Assembly: GCF_004210375.1 (NCBI RefSeq) | Contig: NC_134833.1 | Location: forward strand, 144,142,127 to 144,206,126 | Reading direction: 5' to 3' | DNA: 64,000 nucleotides | Source: Tachypleus tridentatus | Taxonomy: Eukaryota; Arthropoda; Merostomata; Xiphosura; Limulidae | Shown: positions 55,700-64,000 of the stretch, piece by piece | How positions within the stretch are numbered: the first letter of the stretch is position 1 | Layout: each line of letters begins with the position of its first letter | Position numbers and translations under genes: made by a program | Notes under the pieces: generated by a model | The model's database searches: none | Told to the model about the DNA's origin: nothing | Seen by the model: the letters and a program-made list of their open reading frames with translations, nothing else

Positions 55700-55895
55700 T
55701 GGTTAAATAAGAGAACAAACGTAATGTACATACAAATATATCTCAGAACGGCTGGTATGGGTTTTAACCATTTTAGTGATAAGGAGAAAAGGTCGAAACA
55801 TTCTTCTCTCCTGATCAGTAAAAGTGTTAATACTCATACCAGCCGTTCTGAGATACATTTTTATTTCAAGTGGGTTTCTCGTCATCAAGATTGTA
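55700..55895 (+). mobile_element. Penelope-like terminal segment with inverted repeat
   Basis: AGGTCGAAACATTCTTCTCT is followed by ATACCAGCCGTTCTGAGATA and CAAGTGGGTTTCTCGTCATC. A perfect 21-bp inverted repeat (55739-55759 with 55835-55855) surrounds the GGTCGAAAC motif. Confidence 0.65.
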
Positions 55896-55899
55896 GATA

Positions 55900-56318
55900 A
55901 AATTGTGCACTTATCTCATACACGTACTTTTATACTTTGAACTTTGACACAAATAATGCAATAGGATGGTCTTTTTCAGTCTCCAGGCAGTTGAAAAAAT
56001 ACGTATGTATAGTTTCAGACAGAAACTACTCGTATTTGTAAGAGGCGTTACCAGAAGTTGTAAATATATTATTAATACGATGTTCCATAATTAAATATTT
56101 GTCAGTAACCTAAAAAAGACCGAAAACACTGGTTTTATTTTAAGCCATTGCTTAGTAAATTGTGCTAAATGTTTTCTAGAATTGAGATTAGAATTTCTAA
56201 GTTTATTTAGTAAACAATTAACGAAATACGTTTTTTTTAATATATTTGATCATTTTTTGGTTCCATATCTTTTAGGTTTCACTAAATACCAATGAAAATT
56301 TGATAAGCTGTTATTCAA
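55900..56318. other. unassigned AT-rich DNA
   Basis: Nothing supported. Confidence 0.5.
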
Positions 56319-56319
56319 G

Positions 56320-56405
56320 AACAAGCTGTCTGTGCTGTAACCACTACGGGTATTGAAACCCAGTTTATAGCGTTATAAGCTTTCAGACTTGCCGCTGAGA
56401 CAAAG
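56320..56405 (-). repeat. SINE family 2 fragment
   Basis: CACTACGGGTATTGAAACCC, AGCGTTATAAGC and TTGCCGCTGAGACAAAGG. Confidence 0.6.
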
Positions 56406-57324
56406 GCAGCGTAGAAAATAGGATTTGATCAGGTTTACGTACTTCACTTCTGCTGGCTTTTTGAAACCACGTGCACAGTTACATTGTTACAACATTTTTT
56501 CATGATTCGTCAAGAATATTCATCATGTTTTTGTTAGTAGCCACAGTGACTTTGTTTTCTACGCATCATTAAAAACATTATTTAATAGACGTATATTTTG
56601 AACATTCTTTTTGAAACTATTGACTGTGTGTCATTTATGTCAAAACTAAACGTTTTATCTTGAAGTGACGTCATTCATTTTTGCAAAAATAAAACAACAG
56701 CAAATAATTTTTTTAATTTAATTTGCAACCTGACTGAACAAACATTTGAGGGTTCGTGATTCCAGTTCTGCTTCCACAGAAACGTTCTCCTTAGTTTGGT
56801 GGTGAGGATGAACCATAACAGAGACAGTCAAATTTAACAAACCTTAACTTAGAATAAAGTAATCCAAGAGTTACTGTTGACTAGCTGCCTTTCCTTTAGT
56901 TTACCAGTTCAGAATTTGAAATAACTATGTACACGTAAGTTTTTCGTTTCGCTGTACCTGAAAATTGTAAGACAAAGTAGCTTTGGTTTACAGTGTAGTG
57001 TGTTTCAATAGAAATTATATACTCTCTCTCTTCGTAGATTACTTGTTTTTGAAGAATCAAGATTGCTTACTTAGCTTTCCCAGTCACGAGGTTTGTTATG
57101 GTGTATACTTACTGGGTGATTGAGACACGTGGTATATGTTTATAATCGTGTCTGTCGACTTTCTACAAGATTTAAAAATTCTCAGTGTCAGTTATCAGCT
57201 ATAAAAATAGCATAGATAGATGGTGAAAATCTGTAGCCGATACATTACATATACATATATATACTATAGGCCTAGCTGATTTAAATCAAATGTTTCACTT
57301 TTTTTTTCGTCGTGTCCTCTCCCA
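56406..57324. other. unassigned AT-rich DNA
   Basis: Nothing supported. Confidence 0.5.
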
Positions 57325-57405
57325 GTAGCATAGCTGTAAGTCTGTAGGCTTCTAACGTTGAAAAGCCGATTTCAATACCCGTGGTGGACAGAGCTTCATA
57401 AGAAA
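57325..57405 (+). repeat. SINE family 2 fragment
   Basis: CAGTAGCATAGCTGTAAGTC, GATTTCAATACCCGTGGTGG and ACAGAGC. Confidence 0.6.
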
Positions 57406-57479
57406 CAAAGGCTTTCGTCACGTTATTAATCAATTGATTACACTGCACAACAAAGTCTTTGCTTCTTGAACACCGTTAG

Positions 57480-57704
57480 GTGTTCCTTGTAGATTTTTGG
57501 CTGCTGATCACGAAAATCACATCCAAATTTGTCCATCACGTACCGTTTCATCGAAATATTCAGTTTCACCAGAACATTGCTACAATAGAAAAACGATATC
57601 AGGGCAACTGGAATCCGTCAATGCTTGCTGACTACTGTTGGACTCTGCAACGTGATGCACCGGACATTGAATACAAACGGAAAGCAGGAGCAAAACACCT
57701 TTAA
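57480..57704 (+). pseudogene. C-terminal fragment of a transposon-associated protein
   Basis: The 3' part reads FHQNIATIEKRYQGNW followed by MLADYCWTLQRDAP and ends KRKAGAKHL. From memory, a C-terminus of this form (FHQDI..M..RYQG.W...MLADYCW.L.RD) ends a widespread uncharacterised protein family found in many copies in spider and other invertebrate genomes, probably transposon-derived. The upstream part is out of frame and the annotated ORF start is TTG, so only the last 50 or so codons are meaningful. Function unknown. Confidence 0.45.
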
Positions 57705-58163
57705 TTATGTTGAACTTAACAGCGTATTAGAAACATAAACGCAATTAAATAGGTTATTGACGGTAAACAGTTAACTGTCTATTTCTCAGAGTTCCGACGT
57801 GATGAAGCAAAACCAAAACTATATTTGTGCATACCCACCAGGTACCTGTCACAATCAGCAAAAACTTTTCAAAAAATTGTTGTGCAGTGATATTCATTTT
57901 ATTAGTGTTTAGAAACTGTCATTTTGTGGATTGCATGTTCTCAGCTCATCAACTTTATCTCTTGAGCATTGGTTCGTATACAAATTTTCATACACCTAGT
58001 CAGTCTTTTACTGATATAGTTATTTGTTCTTTTTCCTTTCTTCTAGTGGACTTGTGGGCAACTCGTAGGCTTAGTCGTTGGTTTCGACTGTACACTTGTT
58101 ACAAAATAATTTGAATTTTGGGTCATACTGTCGCGGGTGGACACACAAGCCACCAATGCGAGG

Positions 58164-58444
58164 AGGCCCGGCATGGCCAGGTGAGTTAAGGCATTCAACT
58201 CGTTATCTGAGGGTCGCGGGTTCGAATCCCCGTCGCACCAAACATGCTCGCTCTTTCAGCCGTGGGGGCGTTATAATGTAACGGTCAATCCCACTATTCA
58301 TTGGTAAAAAGAGTAGCTCAAGAGTTGGCGGTGGGTGGTAATAACTAGCTTCCTTCCTTCTAGTCTTAGACTGCTAAATTAGGGACGGCTAGCGCAGATG
58401 GCCCTCGCATAGCTTTCCGCGAAATTTAAAAACAAACAAACAAA
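58164..58444 (+). repeat. SINE family 1, near consensus
   Basis: AGGCCCGGCATGGCCAGGTG head, GGTTCGAATCCCCGTCGCAC, full body and AAACAAACAAAC tail. Confidence 0.96.
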
Positions 58445-59288
58445 TATGAAAGAAACTTTTTTTAGGTTATATATATAGAGCTAAATAACCCAAAAATCAT
58501 AAGTTACTATACTGATACCATAAAATTCCACTATAATTTACCAAACTTTGTAACTAAACTGTATTCTGATCTAAAAAAATATGAATTTTTCGAGCAGACT
58601 AAAGACACATCCTACATTGACATTTTGGGTCAAAAGAACGCTGAGGTCTTCTAACACATTGATATGGCTGAGAAAACCATTAGAGGGATATTCTAAGCTG
58701 TTTATTGATTAATCACATGTCATATATTAAAGCGAGTGTTTATAAGGGACTGTTTCCAAAGATGGAGAGAGATGAACGGGACCATTGTTTTTTATTCAGT
58801 ACATAAGCCACATTTTATCAAAATGAAGGGATGTGTAGTTCTTATATTATATTCTAGCTTGTCAGTATTAGTAATTTGAGTTTCTAATTCATACTAAACT
58901 AGATACTTTGTATTATGACGTCACAAACTTTGTCACAAATTTGAACCAGTGCTGCATTAAAAATACTACGTGAGACACAAATTTCAGTGTTTAGGTGTGT
59001 TACGTTAATGTTTATATTTAATTTAAGAAAATAACGAATGAATAATACTCAAATTTGAATTATAATCTATAATTTGATACCAAACCTATTGACATAGAAT
59101 CATAACATAGTAATCCAATAAAATTTGAATGTAAATCTGCAAATGCAATGACATGGCCTTTGACCTGTGACCTGTCGCGACAGATTTAGGATCTACGTAG
59201 GTAGTTTGCTTGGATCAAAATTTTATATTTATCTGGATCAAAGATATTGTAATGTTGTACAAATCATTTTCTTTTTATGTCTACTAAT
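58445..59288. other. unassigned AT-rich DNA
   Basis: Nothing supported. Confidence 0.5.
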
Positions 59289-59562
59289 TTGGTTCGACTG
59301 GTTAGGGTGCTTGACTCGTAATCTGATGGTGACAGGTTTGAATCCCCACCCCACCATGTCATGTTAGCCCTTTTAGTTGTGAGGGTGTTATTATGTTACG
59401 ATCAATCTCACTATTCATTGATAAAAAGTAGCTCAAGAGTTGGCGATGGGTAGTGATGAATAGCTACCTTTCCTCTAGTCTTACATCGCTAATTTATGGA
59501 CGAGTAGAACAAATATCCCTGTGTAACTTTACGCAAAATTCAAAACAAACCAAACAAATAAG
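59289..59562 (+). repeat. SINE family 1, diverged
   Basis: GGTTCGACTGGTTAGGGTGC head, GTTTGAATCCCCACCCCACC, body with many transitions and tail AAACAAACCAAACAAA. Confidence 0.85.
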
Positions 59563-59744
59563 TTCTGACTCCTAGCCGTAGCACACTATGAATAGAGAAA
59601 AATCACGTGGCCTGGACTGAGAAAGAACTTCTCTTAGCATGGTTAAATTCATTCTCAAGCTTCACTAGAACTTTACGGAGTACCATGTCATGACGTCACC
59701 AAGAAAGTCTCGCAACAGAGAAAAGAAGTTAAAAAATGTATTCT

Positions 59745-60230
59745 CAAGACGTCTAGTACGAGTATTAAAACTTTAATTGAAATAAAGTACAGAACAACGT
59801 TTCAACCTTCGTAGGTTATCTTCAGGTTAACAAAGAAAGTTTGCAACTGACTGTCGCTGCACATGTATTAAGGACGAGAGTGTGAATGGATACGAGGTTG
59901 TAGGGGGCGTTGTAGTTAGCTGTTAGATTATTAATTAATATAGGTGTAAAGGTGTTTTTTTTATATTGGTTTAATTTTGGTTTGAGTTCTTGTATAAATA
60001 GGGCTCCTTTAATTCTGTGTTTCTTTATATTTGTTTCCCTACTCAGCATGTTGGTTATGTGGTGCTTATTAGATTTACAGTGTTCAAAAATGTGCGAAGG
60101 TGTTTTTTTTTTTGTTCTTTGAATCTGGTTTCTATTTTTCTGCTTGTTTCATCAAAACCGGACGTTTTTAGAATAAATTTCTTAGTTCAAGTGGGTTTTT
60201 CATCATCACGAGAGAAAAGAAGAGGAAGCT
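59745..60230 (-). mobile_element. Penelope-like retroelement, 3' end with GIY-YIG remnant
   Basis: The minus strand shows, in broken frames, the end of a GIY-YIG endonuclease (SRKIETRFKEQ, then ETNIKKHRIKGALFIQELKP, then KLNQ) as found after the reverse transcriptase in Penelope-like elements. The longest clean frame is 59822-60049. The stop is followed by CCTGAAGATAACCTACGAAG, TTGAAACGTTGTTC and a GTCTTGAGAA end. Reverse transcriptase is absent. Dead, 5'-truncated copy. Confidence 0.72.
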
Positions 60231-60519
60231 AGAGTTTTCATTAAGCCAGACGATCTGTTGTAAGATCTTTTCACAGACTATCCATTGGGAAAAATAGCTA
60301 TCGTGTTAGATTACACAAGTTATAAGTTTACATCAACAACTGTAAGGAAACAAGCCTTTAGAACAGGATTACTGTAGATCCAGGCTGTTTATGGCCTGTT
60401 TGACTAGAATATGTAACTCAATATAGAAATATGTGCTGAAACTCATGATAATGTGATGAAAGATATTTACGTTATCACTATATATATAAAGATGTCACTG
60501 TGAGAATATTTTTTTAATT

Positions 60520-60717
60520 TTTTAAATTGCGCTAGCTGTCCCTAATTTAGCAGTGTAAGACTAGCGGGAAGGCAGCTAGTCATCACCACCCACCGCCAAC
60601 TCTTTCACCAACGAATAGTGGGATTGACCGCCACATAATAATGCCGCTGGGATTCGAACCCTCAACCCTCACATTGCGAGAGTCGAACGCCTTAACCACC
60701 TGGCCATGCCGGGTCCC
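60520..60717 (-). repeat. SINE family 1, tail-truncated
   Basis: Begins at GCTAGCTGTCCCTAATTTAG without the GTTTG tail. It has deletions around ACTCTTTCACCAACG and ends CCTGGCCATGCCGGGTCC. Confidence 0.9.
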
Positions 60718-60802
60718 TTTGAGAATAATATTTTTGGGAATAAAATGTTCAATATGTTTTGTTGGTAGGATAACAGAATATGAATATAGAAGACAGGATG
60801 TC

Positions 60803-60823
60803 AGTATATATATATATATATAT
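60803..60823. repeat. (TA)n microsatellite
   Basis: Alternating TA run. Confidence 0.95.
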
Positions 60824-61097
60824 CAAAGTATCGGTGCATACCAGTGTGAATAGAACTATCATTACCGGAAATAACAGGGATCATTTCCTATGACTTTTGG
60901 TTTGCCACATTTTCATGGAATTGGACTTGACGTTAGCTTATTGAAAGAGAAATAGAGGTAGTTGTACTAGAACAAGAAACAGCTGTACTAGGTGCTTTAT
61001 GCAGCTGCCACTAAAAGTACCAGTACATACTTTACAGGCTCACCGCTATATTTCGTAACCGTAAAAAGTAAAAGACTCATTTTTGGCTAACAATATA

Positions 61098-61761
61098 TAC
61101 TCTTCAAAAAAGTCGAGGTCGGATTCCTGCATCTCGTAGACGGTTGCGTACGGTTTGATCGGAAATCCTAAGCAGCCCTGGTATGGTTGAGGCAGTAGAC
61201 GTCGCAGTGGTGGTCCTATCTCGAAGGTGACGTAACCGGATGTTGCGATTTTGTGCGGGCGTGGTCACACGAGGTCTGCCAGATCGTGGATGGTCACGAG
61301 TTGATCCATGTTGTTGGTGACGATTCCATAGCCTTGTGATGGTGCTTGGGTGGACATTCACAGCTCTGGCAACATCTGATCGAGATTCGCCTGCTTCCAA
61401 ACGACCAATGGCGTTGTTGCGTTGTGCTTCAGTCAGTCTTGGCTTAACTGTATTGCGTGTCGGTGGCTTAACACTGAGCTATGGAAACCGAGAACCCGTC
61501 ACTTTTATAGGGATTTTGCACATGTTGCACTTGCAGAACATGCAGATCTCTCAAACAAATTTATTGGAGACACATGCGTTTTGGCGAAAAATCCGATGTT
61601 TTCCTCCGTTTTCAAAGTGCACAACTTTTATTGTCATTTTGGTCTGACATCAGTCCCTTAACACGTGTAACATCACATACTCTGAGCTTGTAACGTTATT
61701 ACATATATTTCTCTTTAAAATAACAAAAATATCCCTTTTGCGTTTCTTTTCTTGAAGAGTA
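61098..61761 (-). mobile_element. second Tc1-like element, internally deleted
   Basis: Inverted ends TACTCTTCAAAAAA and TACTCTTCAAGAAAA (reverse-complemented) with TA at 61096-61097 and 61762-61763. At 664 bp it is about half the length of an autonomous element. Confidence 0.85.
61104..61466 (-). pseudogene. Tc1-like transposase N-terminal fragment
   Basis: The open minus-strand frame holds the paired-type DNA-binding region. KPRLTEAQRNNAIGRLEAG is followed by ESRSDVARAVNVHPSTITRL (first helix-turn-helix), GRPRVTTPAQ (AT-hook-like GRPR linker) and ISDQTVRNRLRDAGIRPR (second helix-turn-helix). The whole DDE domain is deleted. In the family the N-terminal domain binds the terminal repeats. This intact fragment differs from the Tc1 lineage at 21.2 kb. 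No ATG is preserved at the expected start. Confidence 0.87.
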
Positions 61762-61898
61762 TATTTGTCATATAGACAACGATAAAATCTAAAAATATTA
61801 TGTAGTCACCATGTTATCATAAGATCATTAGCTAACTTATGTGTAATTTTCAGAAGACGCCACCTAGACATTAATCATTTTTGACGGCAATGATTAAT

Positions 61899-62030
61899 TT
61901 TGTTTGTTTGTTTTGTAGTTAAGCACAAAGCTACACAAGGGGCTATCTGTGTTCTGCCCACCAAGAGCATGGAAACCCGGTTTATAACAATGTAAGTCCG
62001 CAGACATACCAGTGTGGCACGAGGGTGGGG
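61899..62030 (-). repeat. SINE family 2
   Basis: TTTTGTTTGTTTGTTTTGTA tail, AGTTAAGCACAAAGCTACAC, GTAAGTCCGCAGACATACC and GTGTGGCACGAGGGTGGGGG. Confidence 0.85.
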
Positions 62031-63180
62031 GTGGGCAGAAGAAATATGATTAACAAATCAGTAATTTCTTAAGATTTATTTACATAACGGGTTTTTTGGT
62101 ATTCTTTCGAAACAGCTTCTAGGGAAAACTGACACTTTCATGTTGTGAAATTCTTGAACTGTGGTAGATTCATTTTCTTTAGCAAATGAGCCTTCTTTAA
62201 CGACTTAATCAAGTTTAGCAGCAGAACACTTGACTACACTATGTAATACAAACTTTGTTTTTAATTGCTTATGTTGTAAAAGTACGGGAAATGGCCATTA
62301 TTTCCTTCAAACTTTGCTTCTGTGACCTGGATAATGAAATTTAGAAATTAACCTATTTTCTACCTAAAAACAGGAAAATTCCACATTTTCATTTACATAA
62401 GCTCTGAATAAAATGACATATGAATCAAGATTTACATGTATTTATACTAAAGTTATACAAAAATGTTTAGAAGTGAGTAGTTTTTCGAGATTTGCGACTG
62501 TAATGTAAATCACTTTCACGTGTCAGCCTCCAAATATAGTATCCCATTATGTTTTCGTTATACATTCCCAGGTCACAAAAGCAAAGTTTGAAGAGAAAAA
62601 ATAGGTCTTTCCCATTTACTATAAACGCCACAGTTTGAACAAATTATCTTCATAAGCTGCAGCAGTGAATTGTTGAATTCCTTGTTCGAAACAGATTGGA
62701 GGCACAAGAACTTTCTAATTCCAACTGTTTGTGTGTGCGTGATAGTCTATTTCCAGGCTAATGTAGCCCTTTGTTTATAACGTAATTTACATAAATGTTT
62801 TTGTTAAATAACAACAGAAAGTAATCAACTATTCAGAATATGTTTGAAACCAGCATGTCATATGAATCATCTAACGTGCTCTTTTGACAAACCAGTTTAA
62901 GCTGATTACAATATATACTGACCCTTTAAAAATAGTTTGATAAAAACCTGCGTGTATTTATTCTCTCTGCCGTTCTAACATTATAACTTTCTTTATTTGC
63001 TTTATTTCGCATTGAGCAAACAAGAACCAATAAAAGTAACAAATCTCAGTAAATAAAAGTTAATTTATTTTTATGCACTTCCAAAAAATAATAGACAGTA
63101 ATATCACTATATTACTGCCATTTCTAGGTCGTGTATAATTCTTCACGGTCGCGATATCAAAAAACGCTAACAGTGTTTAA
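62031..63180. other. unassigned AT-rich DNA
   Basis: Nothing supported. Confidence 0.5.
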
Positions 63181-63186
63181 AATTCG

Positions 63187-63320
63187 TGATGACGAGAAAA
63201 CCACTTAAAGTGAAAATGTATCTCAAGACGGTTGGATTGGGTATTACAACTTTTTTTTTTTTTTTAATAAAGCAGAAAACAACGTTTTGATATTCTTAGG
63301 TCATGTTCAGGTTAACCTGT
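63187..63320 (-). mobile_element. Penelope-like terminal segment
   Basis: Minus strand reads GTTAACCTGAACATGACCTA, AAACGTTGTTTTCTGC, AACCGTCTTGAGATAC and GTGGTTTTCTCGTCATCAC, the same module order as at 44.2 kb. Confidence 0.6.
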
Positions 63321-63332
63321 ATCTTGAGACAC

Positions 63333-63606
63333 GTTTGTTTGTTTGTTTTGTTTTGTTTTTTGAATTTTGCACAAAGCTACTCAAGGGCTATCTGTGCTAG
63401 CCGTCCCTTATTTAGCAGTGTAAGACTAGAGGGAAGGCAACTAGTCATCACTACCCACCGCCAACTCTTGGGCTACTCTTTTACCAACGAATAGTGGGAT
63501 TGACCGTTACATTATAACGCCCCCACGGCTGAAAGGGCGAGCATGTTTGGCGCGACGGGGATGCGAACCCGCGACCCTCAGATTACGAGTCGCACGCCTT
63601 AACGCG
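63333..63606 (-). repeat. SINE family 1, 5'-truncated, with target-site duplication
   Basis: Ends within the head at CGCACGCCTTAACGCG. CTTGAGACAC flanks it at 63323-63332 and 63607-63616. Confidence 0.94.
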
Positions 63607-63857
63607 CTTGAGACACAGTGTTTAAAGTTTCCCCGATATGTAGAAAAGGAAAGAACATAAACAAGGTATATATTTGTTCTCTCTTCATATCTAGCTTTCC
63701 ATGTAGTTATAGAACTTTATTATATTCCTTGGGGGAAACAAAAATTATTTTCACAATATCAAGTCCATTTCTGTACAATACACCTCTTATTGAGGTTATT
63801 TTTCTGCCGCCAGGTAGCCCAGCTAGTTTTGCCTTCATGAAAAGAGCAGAAACATTG

Positions 63858-64000
63858 TTTGTTTGTTTGTTTTTTGGAATTTCGCACAAAGCTACTCGAG
63901 GGCTATCTGTGCTAGCCGTCCCTAATTTAGCAGTGTAAGACTAGAGGGAAGGCAGCTAGTCATCACCACCCAGCGCCAACTCTTGGGCTACTCTTTTACC
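63858..64000 (-). repeat. SINE family 1, cut by the window edge
   Basis: TTGTTTGTTTGTTTTTTGGA tail and body up to GGGCTACTCTTTTACC. The head lies beyond the window. Confidence 0.95.

Overview
The window is eukaryotic, intron-rich and AT-rich, with no bacterial or phage organisation. The commonest feature is a tRNA-derived SINE (about 270 bp, 19 recognisable copies here) whose consensus I associate from memory with horseshoe crab genomes (Xiphosura). Mariner, Tc1, hAT, pogo/Tigger, Ty3/gypsy and Penelope-like remains also fit a chelicerate or other arthropod genome. The horseshoe crab assignment is recognition plus inference and was not checked against a database.

Most long open frames are shadows of repeats. 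Two genes can be supported. (1) At 15528-17097 (+) is a two-exon gene for a small secreted protein: TATA box, a 4-codon first exon, a signal peptide, a Ser/Thr-rich stretch with one N-glycosylation site, a run of Lys-Glu-Ser repeats and a basic tail. (2) At 37455-51540 (+) is a tandem-repeat galectin spread over seven short exons with compatible phases. Exons A-C make the first carbohydrate-recognition domain (CRD), D the linker, and E-G a second CRD that has lost its central sugar-binding segment. The galectin 5' coding exon was not found.

Layout. 0-5 kb: SINEs and a LINE reverse-transcriptase fragment. 5.2-8.3 kb: decayed Ty3/gypsy element on the minus strand without recognisable RT. 8.5-14 kb: SINEs, a 76-bp tandem array and unassigned DNA. 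14.3-15.3 kb: pogo/Tigger transposase remnant. 15.5-17.1 kb: secreted-protein gene. 18-28.5 kb: several minisatellites (25, 60, 43, 28, 128 and 26 bp units), a nearly complete but inactive Tc1 element, SINEs. 30.8-31.8 kb: internally deleted mariner. 32.7-33.6 kb: old 28-bp repeats. 37.4-51.7 kb: galectin, whose introns hold SINEs, a Penelope-type terminal segment, a 46-bp array carrying splice-site-like motifs, a pogo-type MITE, a 47-bp palindromic array and a truncated hAT with a SINE inserted at its end. 53.3-55.5 kb: longer decayed hAT. 55.7-64 kb: Penelope-like fragments, SINEs and a Tc1-like fragment.

Three SINE families with different tRNA-like heads share a short 3' module, which suggests a common LINE partner. 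Family 1 has a Thr-like head; families 2 and 3 have Val-like heads. The strand given for a SINE is the one on which its tRNA head comes first.
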